A DNA stretch of 64,000 bases from Mycobacterium parmense (GTDB lineage Bacteria > Actinomycetota > Actinomycetes > Mycobacteriales > Mycobacteriaceae), in contig NZ_AP022614.1 in assembly GCF_010730575.1 (NCBI RefSeq), forward strand, positions 5,394,001 to 5,458,000. The letters are read 5' to 3'. The notes under the pieces were generated by a model. The model did no database searches. It was not told the origin of the DNA and saw nothing but the letters and a program-made list of their open reading frames with translations. The position numbers were made by a program, and so were the translations under genes. Below, in pieces: positions 26,087 through 35,389 of the stretch (its first letter is position 1; each line of letters starts with the position of its first letter).

Positions 26087-27701
26087 CCACCTTTGTCCGC
26101 GCCTGTGTCCCGGCCCGCGTCAACGCCGCTCGGATCTGTTGCTTGAGGACCTTGCCCGCGTCGTTCCTGGGTAGCGCGTCCCAGATGACGACCTGTTCGG
26201 GCGCTTTGAATTTCGCGACTCCCCTGCTCTGAAGGAGTGCCAGCAGGTCGGCGACGTCCGGTGGCCGGTCGCCCGCGGGCACGATCACGGCGCAGGCCCG
26301 CTCACCGGTGCGGTCGTCGGGCAACCCGACGACCGCGATTTCCGCGACGGCGGGGTGGTCGGCCAGCAGGTCCTCGACCTCTTTGGCCGAGATGTTCTCG
26401 CCGTTGCGGATGATGACGTCCTTGGCCCGCCCGGTGACGACGAGGTACCGGTCATCGATCCAGCGCCCCAGGTCACCGGTGCGGAAAAACCCTGCGGCAT
26501 CGAAGGAGTCGTCTTCGGGATGGCGGTAGCCGAGCAACATCTGTGGACCGCGCACACAGATCTCCCTATCGCCTGCGGGCGCGGCGTCGTGCGCGACGAG
26601 CTTGATCTCGGCGATGCCGGGCCGTCCGTCCGTGTCCGCGGCGGGGGCGGTCTCGTGCGGGCCGGGGGCTCCGACGGTCGCGACGGGGACCTCCGTGCAG
26701 CCGTACACCCGGGTGATGACGGCGCGGTCGAAATACTGCGCCGCTCGGCGAATCAGCTGCGGCGGTACGGCGGCGCCGCCGCAGACGAACATCTTCAGGT
26801 CGGGCAGGCGGGTGCCGGCGGTCTGGGCGGCGGACAAGAGCTGCTGCAGAAAAGGCGTCGCCCCGGCCATGTGGGTGCATCGTTGGGAGCTCATCAGCAC
26901 AACCGCCTCCGACGGATCCCACCGGTCCATCAATACGGCGGTCGTGCCCAGCAGCAGCGGGCATTCGAACGCGTAGATCGAGCCGCCGATGTGGGCGATC
27001 GGCGACGGCACCAGGAACGTGTCGCCCGGGTCGATCATCCAGTGGTCGCGCAGCTGGCAGATCAGTGCGTGTATCGAATTATGGGTGTGCAGGACGCCTT
27101 TGGGGCGGCTGGTGGTACCGGATGTGTAGAGGATCATCCGCACGGAATCGGGGTTGAGCGCGGGCAGGGGTGCGTCGTGCGGTGACCGCCCCAGCAGGGC
27201 GGAGTAGGGGATATGGGAGCCGCCGTCGCCGCGAACCACGACCACCTGCGGTGCCGGGTTCATCGCGGCCGTAACGCGGTCGAGCATCGCCGCGTAGTCG
27301 TGGCCGCCGTGCCGCTGCGGGATGAAGAGCATTGCGGCCCCGACATCCTCGAGGATGAAGCGCAGGTCGTGGTCGCGCAGCGACGGCAGGATCGGGTTCA
27401 CCACCATCCCGGCCAGCGTCGCGGCCAGATAGACGACGGCGGCCTCGTGCCAGTTGGGCAGCATGAACGACACAACGCTGCCGGCCGGGACGCGCGCCAG
27501 CAGGGCCACCGCCATCTCGCTTGCCCGCGCGTAGAGCGCGGCACAGTCCAACCGAACGTCCCTGTCCACCAGGACCGTTCGTCGGGGCGTTGCCTCGGCG
27601 GCCGTGCGCAGCGAATCGGCCAGCGTGGTGTGCACCCACAGCCCGCGTCGGTAGGCCTCCGACGCAAGTGCCGCGTCCCGCGGGGCCGGTAGCGTCACCA
27701 C
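26079..27701 (-). CDS. Acyl-CoA synthetase (AMP-forming), cyclohexanecarboxylate-CoA ligase-like
   Basis: 540 residues from GTG with ATGAGG just upstream. P-loop ILYTSGTTSRPKGVLHTH (note Ser where Gly is usual after TT), A5 TRVYGCTEVPVAT, A7 FFRTGDLGRWIDDRYLVVTGR, IIRNGENISAKEVE, and C-terminal Lys in RNDAGKVLKQQ. Overall it resembles the AliA/medium-chain FadD group that handles ring or short acids. It is a second ligase in the same operon and differs enough from 23838-25307 to suggest a different acid. Ends eight bases inside the SDR. Confidence 0.93.
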   Translation of the reverse strand: MVTLPAPRDAALASEAYRRGLWVHTTLADSLRTAAEATPRRTVLVDRDVRLDCAALYARASEMAVALLARVPAGSVVSFMLPNWHEAAVVYLAATLAGMVVNPILPSLRDHDLRFILEDVGAAMLFIPQRHGGHDYAAMLDRVTAAMNPAPQVVVVRGDGGSHIPYSALLGRSPHDAPLPALNPDSVRMILYTSGTTSRPKGVLHTHNSIHALICQLRDHWMIDPGDTFLVPSPIAHIGGSIYAFECPLLLGTTAVLMDRWDPSEAVVLMSSQRCTHMAGATPFLQQLLSAAQTAGTRLPDLKMFVCGGAAVPPQLIRRAAQYFDRAVITRVYGCTEVPVATVGAPGPHETAPAADTDGRPGIAEIKLVAHDAAPAGDREICVRGPQMLLGYRHPEDDSFDAAGFFRTGDLGRWIDDRYLVVTGRAKDVIIRNGENISAKEVEDLLADHPAVAEIAVVGLPDDRTGERACAVIVPAGDRPPDVADLLALLQSRGVAKFKAPEQVVIWDALPRNDAGKVLKQQIRAALTRAGTQARTKVDG

Positions 27702-27719
27702 GACCTCATTTCGGTCGGC

Positions 27720-28460
27720 CTATTCATCCACACGACGCATGGTCATCGCGTACCGAAACCTCGATGATAGGTGGGTGTTGATGGTCACCTGGGCCACCTC
27801 CCCGTCGGACGTCGTGTAGATGCGCCGCATCTGGAGTGCGGCGGCTCCGGGCTGGGCGCCGAGCCCGTCGGCGAGCTCCGGCGACAGCAGGACGGCGGCG
27901 ATCTCCTGGTGCAGCTGGGCGATGCTCACGCCGAACAGGTCCTCGATCAATGGGAAGATGGGGCCGGCGTGGCGCTGCAGCAGCCGGCCTACGGCCGCGA
28001 AGCTTCGGCTGATGTAGTACTCGGTCCGGCAGATCGGCACCGACGTGCCGTCGGCCCGCCGGTAGCCGCGCACCGACAGCCACTGCGTGCCGACCTCGAG
28101 CCCGGTCGCGGTGGCGAGGTCGTCGTCGATGGTCACCATCGCGTTGGATTCGATGGTCAGCTGCGCGCCGGCCGCGAATGCAAGGAGATCGTCGATCGAC
28201 ATCGCGTCCTGCGCATAAGAGCTCGTCGCCGGCCGCGGAACGACGCGGGTGCCCGCCCGCGGCCGGGAGGCGACCAGGTTGTCCTCGCGGAGCCGGCGCA
28301 GCGCTTCGCGGACGGTGTAGCGGCTCACCGCAAAGCGCTCGCACAGCTGATGCTCCGTCGGCAGCTGCGACCCCACCGGATACACGCCGTCGACGATCTC
28401 CTTGCGCAGGGTGCGCGCGATCTGCAGGTAACGGTGGTCTCCCGCGATGGCCTGGGACAT
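27720..28460 (-). CDS. GntR family regulator (HutC/UTRA type)
   Basis: 246 residues from an ATG that overlaps the upstream stop by one base. The winged helix lies at residues 8-77 (YLQIARTLRKEIVDGVYPVGS, then CERFAVSRYTVREALRRLRED), followed by a UTRA ligand-binding domain (residues about 95-240; TEYYISRSFAAV, INTHLSSRFRYAM). It is encoded within the leftward operon and is the natural candidate to bind the palindromes at 30148-30161 and 30242-30259 that sit in the shared divergent promoter. The effector is probably a pathway acid. Confidence 0.93.
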   Translation of the reverse strand: MSQAIAGDHRYLQIARTLRKEIVDGVYPVGSQLPTEHQLCERFAVSRYTVREALRRLREDNLVASRPRAGTRVVPRPATSSYAQDAMSIDDLLAFAAGAQLTIESNAMVTIDDDLATATGLEVGTQWLSVRGYRRADGTSVPICRTEYYISRSFAAVGRLLQRHAGPIFPLIEDLFGVSIAQLHQEIAAVLLSPELADGLGAQPGAAALQMRRIYTTSDGEVAQVTINTHLSSRFRYAMTMRRVDE

Positions 28461-30094
28461 CAGTGTCCGTCCCGGGCCGGGCGCAGTGCGAGAACGCTGC
28501 CGTCGCCGTCCGCCGAGACGTAAAGGGTGCCGTCGGCACCCGCGGTGATGCCGGCGAAGGGGCCCTGCGGTCCGGAAAACGGGGGCATTCCCCGCAGTGG
28601 CTTGGGCGTCACGCCCGGTGGCGGACCCACCGGCAGGCCGGCGGCTATCGTCCGGCGTGCGTTGGCGGCCGGGTCGAACGCGATCAGCTCCTTGTCGCCG
28701 GCATCGACGATGTAGAGCACACCGTTGCGGACCAGAATGCCCTGCGGGCGTTGCAGATCCGCAACGACGGTGTCTGTCCTCGACCCGGTCACCGAGACCA
28801 CCCGTCCCGCTCCGGCCTCGGCCACCAGGCACGTCCCGTCGTCACCGAACGCGACACCGACCGGCTCACGCAGCCCGGTCGCCAGCGCCTCGACACGGCC
28901 CGACCGCAGCGACAGCACCCGCCCGGTGCCCAACTCCGCGAACACCACGCCGCCGGGACCCATCGCGACGCCATAGAGCTGGTCGAATCCGTCTGCGAGG
29001 ACCTCACTTTCGTTCGACTCCGGCCGGTACCGGCTGACCTGGCCACCGGAGGTCGTGACGACGAACTCAGCGGGGCCATTCGCCGCGACCCCGCGCAGGA
29101 AGCCGGGGTAGCCCGGGCTGAACAACATCCCCGCGGTGCGCAAAGACCCGTCTGACAGGGCGACGTGGAAGTAGGTGCCGTCGGCGATGTAAAGGCGACC
29201 GTCGTGGCCCACCGCGAGGTCCAGCGGCCAGTTGAGTCCGCCCGGCAGCACCGAACGCGTGGTGCCGTCGGGCGATATCTCGGTGATCTCGCCGGTGAAG
29301 TTGGAGACGAACAGGCGGTCGCCGACGAAGGTGCAGTTGTCCAGCCCCGGCGTCAACTGGGCGAGCAGACGCCGGTCGCCGCTGCGCGGATCGATGCGCA
29401 GCACCTGTCCACTGGCCACCTGCGTCGAGACGAGGTAGCCGTGCGCATCGAACTTGACCGAGTCCGGCACTCCGAGATCGCCTGCGACACATTGCGGCTC
29501 GCCACCGTCGGGATCGATGCGCCAAATCTCGTTGGCGCCCATCACCGGGAAATACAGCAGGCCGTCGGGGCCCACCTCCATGGCGTTGGGCGAGGGCACG
29601 TTCTCGAGGAGCACCCTTGGCGGTCCGCCCGCCAGGTCGAACTCCAGCAGTCGCCCGCCCTCGCGGCACTCGCCGATGAACAGCCGGCCCTGGTGGAAGG
29701 TGATGCCGTTGGCCGACGGGACGTCGTCGCGCAACACTCGCACGCGACCACGCCTGTCGCGCACGCTGACCCGGCCGTCCATGACCTCGGTCGCGTACAG
29801 GTTTCCGCCCGCGTCGAACGCGACGTCGTCGGGCGCGACGATGTCGCCACCCCGGGGACTGGCGGTCACCAGTTCGCCGGTGCGGTGATCCAGTGCGCTG
29901 ATCTGGCTGCCCGTCACCTGGGCGATGTAGATGCGACCGTCCGGGCCGGTGCGCAACCCGTTGGCGCCGAAGAGGCGACTGGGCGCGGTGACCCGCTCGA
30001 GCTCCCAGCCCTCGGCGACTTCGACCGGGTGCGCCTCGGGGTTGGAGGGACCGTACCGCGATGGCTGCATTGCCATGACCCTTGACACGGACAT
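28460..30094 (-). CDS. SMP-30/NHL-repeat beta-propeller protein, possible lactonase
   Basis: 544 residues, nearly twice the 300 of SMP-30/gluconolactonases. Repeats of the form GPDGRIYIAQ, DAGGNLYATEV, GPDGLLYFPVMGANEIWRID, GHDGRLYIADG, ADGTLYVSADGDG recur about every 40-45 residues through the whole length, enough for two six-bladed propellers or one propeller plus extra blades. No signal peptide, so cytoplasmic. SMP-30 relatives hydrolyse lactones using a divalent metal; since a BVMO is encoded on the other arm of the divergon, lactone hydrolysis is an attractive role, but other propellers of this type are lyases or unknown. The ATG at 30070 is an alternative start. Confidence 0.8.
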   Translation of the reverse strand: MSVSRVMAMQPSRYGPSNPEAHPVEVAEGWELERVTAPSRLFGANGLRTGPDGRIYIAQVTGSQISALDHRTGELVTASPRGGDIVAPDDVAFDAGGNLYATEVMDGRVSVRDRRGRVRVLRDDVPSANGITFHQGRLFIGECREGGRLLEFDLAGGPPRVLLENVPSPNAMEVGPDGLLYFPVMGANEIWRIDPDGGEPQCVAGDLGVPDSVKFDAHGYLVSTQVASGQVLRIDPRSGDRRLLAQLTPGLDNCTFVGDRLFVSNFTGEITEISPDGTTRSVLPGGLNWPLDLAVGHDGRLYIADGTYFHVALSDGSLRTAGMLFSPGYPGFLRGVAANGPAEFVVTTSGGQVSRYRPESNESEVLADGFDQLYGVAMGPGGVVFAELGTGRVLSLRSGRVEALATGLREPVGVAFGDDGTCLVAEAGAGRVVSVTGSRTDTVVADLQRPQGILVRNGVLYIVDAGDKELIAFDPAANARRTIAAGLPVGPPPGVTPKPLRGMPPFSGPQGPFAGITAGADGTLYVSADGDGSVLALRPARDGH

Positions 30095-30147
30095 GCTCGC
30101 CGGGGTCCTCCCATCGGCCGTTTGGACTGGACGTTATCAAGCCCCGC

Positions 30148-30161
30148 TAGTCCAGACAATA
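30148..30161. promoter_or_regulatory. Second operator-like site in GntR divergon
   Basis: TAGTCCAGACAATA resembles the core of the palindrome at 30242-30259 (10 of 12 positions of TTGTCCGGACAA). On the minus strand it contains TATTGT (30156-30161), a candidate -10 for the leftward operon. The 81-base spacing between site centres would allow cooperative binding or looping. Confidence 0.5.
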
Positions 30162-30241
30162 GCCGGGAACTGCATCCCGTTTCGGCCTTGACAGCCAAGT
30201 CGACCGATCGGAATAGTGTTCTCCAAAGGGCAGAATGGAAT

Positions 30242-30259
30242 ATTTTGTCCGGACAAAAT
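30242..30259. promoter_or_regulatory. 18-bp perfect palindrome, likely GntR operator
   Basis: ATTTTGTCC followed by its exact reverse complement, in the gap between the divergent operons. TATTTT at 30241-30246 fits a -10 for the rightward operon, about 65 bases before its first start codon, so binding would block that promoter. The symmetric TTGTCC-GGACAA arms suit a HutC-type GntR dimer, and one is encoded in the leftward arm. Confidence 0.7.
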
Positions 30260-30310
30260 CGTGTTTGTGCCCGTCGCGGGCGGTATCGTCGCGGCAGGGG
30301 AAAGCGGGTC

Positions 30311-31174
30311 ATGGACGGTCGCGACGACTACGGGCAGCTTCTGGGGCTCGACGGCCGCATCGTGGTCGTCGCCGGCGCCGGCGGGGGCGGCATCGGCACG
30401 ACCGTCACCGCCTTGACCGCCCGGGCCGGGGCCACGGTGATCGCGGTCAGCCGCTCGAAGGAGAATCTCGACGAGCACGTCGGCCCGCTCGCCGAGCAGG
30501 GGCTGGCCGTGCTGCCCGTCGCGGCCGACGCGTCGACCGACGAGGGCGTCGCGGCGGTGCTCGACCACGTGCGCAGGGCCGACGGGGATTTGTACGGTCT
30601 GGTCAACGTGGCCGGCGGTGCCGAGCCGTCGACCTGGATGCCGTCGACCCGGGTGACGCGCGGCGACTGGCGCAAAATCTTCGCCGACAACCTCGAGACG
30701 GCGTTCTTCATGAGCCAGGCCGTGGCGGCCGAACTCGTCGCGCGGGGGCGGCGGGGATCGATCGTGTCGATCTCCTCGATCAGCGGCATGAACACCGCCC
30801 CGTTCCACATCGCCTACGGGACGGCCAAGGCCGCGATCACCGCGATGACCCGCACGATGGCCCTCGAGCTGGCGCTGTCGGGGATCCGGGTCAATGCCGT
30901 GGCGCCCGGTGTCACCGAGACGGCGGCCTCGCGCACCTATGTCGACGAGGACCCCGACCGGGACCGGCGGGCGATCGCGATGGGCCGGCGCGGACGTCCC
31001 GAGGAGCAGGCCGGCGCCATCCTCTTTTTGCTCTCGGAGATGTCGAGCTACATCACCGGTCAAACGCTGCTCGTCGACGGCGGACTGGACCTCAAGTGGA
31101 GCCATCTCGACGCCGACAACACGTCGCTTTTCCTCAAAGACGAATCCTTCCGCGCAGCCATCAGGAGGATGTGA
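30311..31174 (+). CDS. Short-chain dehydrogenase/reductase
   Basis: 287 residues from ATG behind AGGGGAAAG; a longer frame upstream crosses the promoter palindrome and is rejected. The cofactor loop is AGAGGGGIG, slightly different from the usual TGxxxGIG; NVAGG replaces NNAG; the catalytic Tyr-x3-Lys is in YGTAKAAITAM. C-terminal YITGQTLLVDGGLDLKW is followed by a 30-residue extension. First gene of the rightward operon; its stop overlaps the Rieske gene start (ATGA). Confidence 0.92.
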   Translation: MDGRDDYGQLLGLDGRIVVVAGAGGGGIGTTVTALTARAGATVIAVSRSKENLDEHVGPLAEQGLAVLPVAADASTDEGVAAVLDHVRRADGDLYGLVNVAGGAEPSTWMPSTRVTRGDWRKIFADNLETAFFMSQAVAAELVARGRRGSIVSISSISGMNTAPFHIAYGTAKAAITAMTRTMALELALSGIRVNAVAPGVTETAASRTYVDEDPDRDRRAIAMGRRGRPEEQAGAILFLLSEMSSYITGQTLLVDGGLDLKWSHLDADNTSLFLKDESFRAAIRRM

Positions 31175-32574
31175 TGACCGACCTGGCTAAAGACGTGAGT
31201 TCGGAAGCGGCTGAGGAGCTTTCGCGGCCGATGACGATCGGCGTCGAGGCATACGTCTCCGGGGAATATGCCCGCGCGGAGCGCGACAAGCTGTGGCGCA
31301 AGGTCTGGCAGCAGGTCGGACGCGTCGAGGAGCTGCCCGAGGTGGGCAGCTACCTGACCTACGACATCCTCGACGATTCGATCATCGTGGTGCGCACCGG
31401 CACGGCGGAGTTTCACGCCCACCACAACGTCTGCATGCACCGTGGCCGCCGGCTGATCGACACCCCCGAGGGCGCCAAGAACGCCTGCGGCCGCGTGCGG
31501 AAGTCCTTCGTCTGCGGCTTCCACGGCTGGACCTACGGCCTTGACGGGGCGTGCACCCACATCCGCGAACAACAGGACTGGCAGGAAGCGCTCACTCCCG
31601 ACAACACCCACCTGGGCCCGGTGCGGGTCGACACCTGGGGCGGCTGGCTGTGGATCAACATGGACCCCGACTGCGAGCCGCTGGCCGACTTCCTGTTTCC
31701 GGCCGCGAAGGTACTCGACCCGTTCGGGTGTGAGAACATGCGCTACAAATGGCGCAAGTGGCTGTCGTTCGACTGCAACTGGAAGGTCGCCCTGGAGGCC
31801 TTCAACGAGACCTACCACGTCTATACCACGCATCCAGAGTTCAATAAGTTCGGCGAATTCAAAGGATGGGCGAAAGCCCAAGGCAAGCACAGCCATATCG
31901 GCTACGACGCACCGGAGGACATGGAGGCCACCAAGTCCAAGATCCGCCTCGGCATCGGCGCCGATCCCCGCGTCTCGACCGCCCAGATGCAGGTGTACAC
32001 GATGGAGGAGACCAACGCCACAACCACCCAGACGCTGGTGAACGCGGCCAAGCGACTGGTCGACGAACTGCCCGAGGGGACACCGGCCGACAAGGTTCTC
32101 GAGCATTGGCTGGCGTCGGCGCGCCGCGACGACGAGGCCCGCGGGGTGATCTGGCCGACGATCCCCGCCGACATCCTTGGGCAGGCCGGCACCGCATGGC
32201 AGATCTTCCCGAACTTCCAGATCGGCCAGGGTCTGACCAGCGCGCTGTGCTACGGCGCGCGCCCGCACCCCAGCTACAACCCCGACAAGTGCATCTTCGA
32301 GGTGTCGGTCTTCGAGCTGTACCCGAAAGGCCAAGAGCCGCAAACGGAGTGGGAGTACACGCCCGTCGGTGACCCGAGGTGGCGGTCGGTGCTCCCGCAG
32401 GACTTCTCCAACATGGCCGCCGTGCAGCAGGGCATGAAGTCCCTGGGATTCCCGGGCACCAAGCCCAATCCGTACCGCGAGCGTAGCACCGTCAACCTGC
32501 ACTACCAATTGTCGAGATACATGGGTGCCGGTGCACCCCAAGAACTTTCAGGCGAGGAGCACCCACGGGCATGA
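31174..32574 (+). CDS. Rieske non-haem iron oxygenase, large subunit
   Basis: 466 residues; AGGAGG lies six bases before the ATG, which overlaps the previous stop. Rieske [2Fe-2S] ligands Cys87/His89 (CMHRGRR) and Cys114/His117 (CGFHGW). Mononuclear iron ligands His215 and His220 in NETYHVYTTH; the third, a C-terminal Asp, is in the region after residue 360 but I cannot single it out. Ring-hydroxylating oxygenase alpha-subunit architecture; no beta subunit or dedicated ferredoxin/reductase gene is nearby, so electrons must come from elsewhere, as for KshA-type alpha-only oxygenases. Coupled to the BVMO by ATGA. Confidence 0.94.
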   Translation: MTDLAKDVSSEAAEELSRPMTIGVEAYVSGEYARAERDKLWRKVWQQVGRVEELPEVGSYLTYDILDDSIIVVRTGTAEFHAHHNVCMHRGRRLIDTPEGAKNACGRVRKSFVCGFHGWTYGLDGACTHIREQQDWQEALTPDNTHLGPVRVDTWGGWLWINMDPDCEPLADFLFPAAKVLDPFGCENMRYKWRKWLSFDCNWKVALEAFNETYHVYTTHPEFNKFGEFKGWAKAQGKHSHIGYDAPEDMEATKSKIRLGIGADPRVSTAQMQVYTMEETNATTTQTLVNAAKRLVDELPEGTPADKVLEHWLASARRDDEARGVIWPTIPADILGQAGTAWQIFPNFQIGQGLTSALCYGARPHPSYNPDKCIFEVSVFELYPKGQEPQTEWEYTPVGDPRWRSVLPQDFSNMAAVQQGMKSLGFPGTKPNPYRERSTVNLHYQLSRYMGAGAPQELSGEEHPRA

Positions 32575-34442
32575 CCCCTGACACGAGAGATGGCCGGGAC
32601 GGTTGCGGGCCTACCGAGACGCCCGGCGACATCGACATCGACGCGCTGCGCGAGAAGTACGCCCACGAGCGCGAGAAGCGGTTGCGCAAGGAAGGCTCCA
32701 AGCAGTACATCGAGCTGCAGGACGACTTCGCCGGCTACTACGAAGTCGACCCCTACACCCCGGTGACGCCGCGCGAGCCGATCTGCGAGGACATCGACGT
32801 CGCGGTTCTGGGCGGCGGTTTCGGGGGCCTGCTCTCGGCGGCCTATCTGAAGAAGGCGGGCGTCGACGACGTGCGAATCGTCGAGCTCGGCGGCGATTTC
32901 GGCGGCGTCTGGTACTGGAACCGATACCCGGGCATCCAGTGTGACAACGAATCCTACTGCTACATACCGCTTCTCGAAGAGCTGGATTTCATGCCGTCGA
33001 AGAAGTTCGCCGACGGCGCGGAGATCTACCAGCACTGCCGCAACATCGGCAAACATTTCGGCCTCTACGATTCGGCGATCTTGTCCACCCAGGTGCGGGA
33101 TCTGCGCTGGGACTCCGAGATCAAGCGCTGGCGGGTCGGCACCAACCGCGACGACGACATCCGCGCCCGGTTCGTGGTGCTGGCCTCCGGCCCCTTCCAT
33201 CGGCCGAAGCTGCCCGGCATCCCGGGAATCAAGGACTTCAAGGGACACGCCTTCCACTCGTCGCGGTGGGATTACGACTACACGGGCGGTGACACGAGCG
33301 GCAATCTGCACAAGCTCGCGGACAAGAAGGTCGCGGTCATCGGCACCGGCGCCACCGCGATCCAGATCGTCCCGTCCCTGGCCCGAGATGCCCAGCACCT
33401 CTACGTCTTCCAGCGCACCCCCTCGACCGTCGACGCGCGTAACAACGCGCCCACCGACCCGGACTGGGTGAAGTCGCTGCGACCGGGCTGGCAGCGGGAG
33501 CGGCAGCGCAACTTCCACTCGTGGACGTTCGAGGGCATGGCGCTGGGGCAGCCGGATCTGGTGTGCGACTTCTGGACCGAGCTCGGTCGCAACACCGCGG
33601 CGCGGGTGCTGGCCCTCGACGACCCGGCGTCGATGACCCCCGAGCAGTTCATGGCCCTCCGCGAGGAAGAGGACTACAAGCTGATGGAGCGGCTGCGCCG
33701 CCGCATCGACGCGATCGTCGAGGACCCCCAGACCGCCGAGGCGCTGAAACCCTACTACCGGTTCCTGTGCAAGCGGCCGCTGTCCAACGACGATTACCTG
33801 CCGATGTTCAACCGGCCCAACGTCACCCTGGTCGACGTCTCCGATTCCAAAGGCGTGGAACGCATCACCGAAAAGGGCCTGGTCGCGGGCGGCACCGAAT
33901 ACGAGGTGGACTGCATCATCTATGCCAGTGGCTTCGAGATCACCACCGAGATCAGCCGCCGGTATTCGATCGAGGCGATCGAGGGGCGCGACGGGGTGTC
34001 GCTTTTCGACTATTGGCGCGACGGCTACAAGACGCTGCACGGCATGACCAGCCGCGGCTTCCCGAACCAGTTCTACACCGGTTTCACCCAGGTGGGCATC
34101 TCCGCGAACATCGCCACCAACTACGAGCTACAGGGCGAGCACATCGCCTACGTCATCGCCGAGGCGTTGAAACGCGGCGCGACCACGGTGGAGCCCAGCC
34201 AAGCGGCGCAGGACCGGTGGTGCGCGACCATCCGGGAGACCGCGATCGACAACTCGGCGTTCGACGCCCAGTGCACGCCCGGCTACTACAACAACGAAGG
34301 CGGCGGCGGGGGTGCCGCGGAAGGGGAAGGCATCCGGTCGCACCTGGGTGAACCGTACGGTCCCGGCTTCTACGCGTTCGAGGAACTGCTGCGGGCGTGG
34401 CGGGACAAGGGGGATCTGGAAGGTTTGGTGCTCGGCACTTGA
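32571..34442 (+). CDS. Baeyer-Villiger FAD monooxygenase
   Basis: 623 residues, the long type with about 70 residues before the FAD site. First Rossmann GGGFGG at 81-86 (FAD), second GTGATA at 258-263 (NADPH), and between them the diagnostic FKGHAFHSSRWD (223-234), the BVMO fingerprint FxGxxxHxxxW. It inserts an oxygen next to a ketone, giving an ester or lactone. Coupled by overlaps to the Rieske gene and to the next SDR. With the SMP-30-like protein across the divergon, a lactone-forming and lactone-opening step can be proposed. Preferred ketone unknown. Confidence 0.95.
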   Translation: MTPDTRDGRDGCGPTETPGDIDIDALREKYAHEREKRLRKEGSKQYIELQDDFAGYYEVDPYTPVTPREPICEDIDVAVLGGGFGGLLSAAYLKKAGVDDVRIVELGGDFGGVWYWNRYPGIQCDNESYCYIPLLEELDFMPSKKFADGAEIYQHCRNIGKHFGLYDSAILSTQVRDLRWDSEIKRWRVGTNRDDDIRARFVVLASGPFHRPKLPGIPGIKDFKGHAFHSSRWDYDYTGGDTSGNLHKLADKKVAVIGTGATAIQIVPSLARDAQHLYVFQRTPSTVDARNNAPTDPDWVKSLRPGWQRERQRNFHSWTFEGMALGQPDLVCDFWTELGRNTAARVLALDDPASMTPEQFMALREEEDYKLMERLRRRIDAIVEDPQTAEALKPYYRFLCKRPLSNDDYLPMFNRPNVTLVDVSDSKGVERITEKGLVAGGTEYEVDCIIYASGFEITTEISRRYSIEAIEGRDGVSLFDYWRDGYKTLHGMTSRGFPNQFYTGFTQVGISANIATNYELQGEHIAYVIAEALKRGATTVEPSQAAQDRWCATIRETAIDNSAFDAQCTPGYYNNEGGGGGAAEGEGIRSHLGEPYGPGFYAFEELLRAWRDKGDLEGLVLGT

Positions 34443-35389
34443 GCGAAACCTTCGCGCCGCAACTGCGCTTCGACGGGCGCGTTGCCGTGGTGACCGGAGC
34501 CGGCCGTGGGCTGGGCCGCGCTTATGCACAGCTGCTCGCCTCACGCGGGGCGAAGGTCGTCGTCAACGACGCCGGCGGTGGCCTCGACGGCACCGGCGTC
34601 GATTCCGGTCCCGCCGAGCAGGTGGTCGCTGAGATCACCGCGGCGGGCGGACAGGCCGTCGCGTGCAGCGCGTCGGTGGCGACCCGCGAGGGCGGCCAGG
34701 CGATCGTCGGCGCCGCGCTCGAGTGCTACGGCCGCATCGACGTCCTGGTGCACAACGCCGGCAACGTCCGACGCGGCTCGCTGAAGGAGATGAGTTACGA
34801 GGACTTCGAGGCCGTGCTCGACGTGCATTTGCGCGGCGCATTCAACGTGTTGCGACCCGCCTTCCCGGTCATGTGCCAGGCGGGGTACGGCCGCATCGTG
34901 CTGACGTCGTCGATCGGCGGGCTGTACGGGAACCACAACGTGGCCAACTACGCGGCCGCCAAGGCCGGGGTGGTCGGGTTGGCCAATGTCGCGGCGCTCG
35001 AAGGCGCGGCCGAGGGCGTGCGCTGCAACGTGATCGTTCCGGCCGCGGTGACGCGCATGGCCGAGGGCATCGACACCTCGGCCTACCCGCCGATGGGCTC
35101 GGAACTCGTTGCGCCCGTGGTGGGCTGGCTCGCCCACGAATCCTGCTCGGTGACCGGCGAGCTGTTCATCGCGCTGGCGGGCCGCGTCGCGCGGGCCGTC
35201 GTCGCGGAAAGTCCCGGGGTCTGCCGCGCGTCGTGGACGATCGAGGACGTCGGCAGTCACCTCGACGCGATCCGGTACGTCGAGGCCCCGCTGATCTTCC
35301 CCGTCGTGCCCGACGGCCACGCCCAACACATCCGCTACAGCTTCGAATTGGCGCAGCGCTGCGGCGACCAAGGGGCGCTGCATGGCTGA
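34439..35389 (+). CDS. Short-chain dehydrogenase, MFE-2 (17-beta-HSD4) like
   Basis: 316 residues if started at TTG, which overlaps the BVMO stop (TTGA); a longer upstream frame lies within the BVMO gene. TGAGRGLGRAYAQLLA, NDAGGGLDGTG and the Tyr-x3-Lys in YAAAKAGVVGLA match the dehydrogenase domain of peroxisomal multifunctional enzyme type 2, which oxidises 3-hydroxyacyl-CoAs; the C-terminal 60 residues (WTIEDVGSHLDAIRYVE) also fit that subgroup. This gives a beta-oxidation-like role after CoA activation. Overlaps the next gene by eight bases. Confidence 0.9.
   Translation: MSETFAPQLRFDGRVAVVTGAGRGLGRAYAQLLASRGAKVVVNDAGGGLDGTGVDSGPAEQVVAEITAAGGQAVACSASVATREGGQAIVGAALECYGRIDVLVHNAGNVRRGSLKEMSYEDFEAVLDVHLRGAFNVLRPAFPVMCQAGYGRIVLTSSIGGLYGNHNVANYAAAKAGVVGLANVAALEGAAEGVRCNVIVPAAVTRMAEGIDTSAYPPMGSELVAPVVGWLAHESCSVTGELFIALAGRVARAVVAESPGVCRASWTIEDVGSHLDAIRYVEAPLIFPVVPDGHAQHIRYSFELAQRCGDQGALHG

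Noticed and set aside
30235..31173. N-terminal extension that would fuse 313 residues to the Rieske oxygenase
   Set aside because: It lies out of frame over the SDR gene and starts inside the promoter palindrome region; the ATG at 31174 has AGGAGG.
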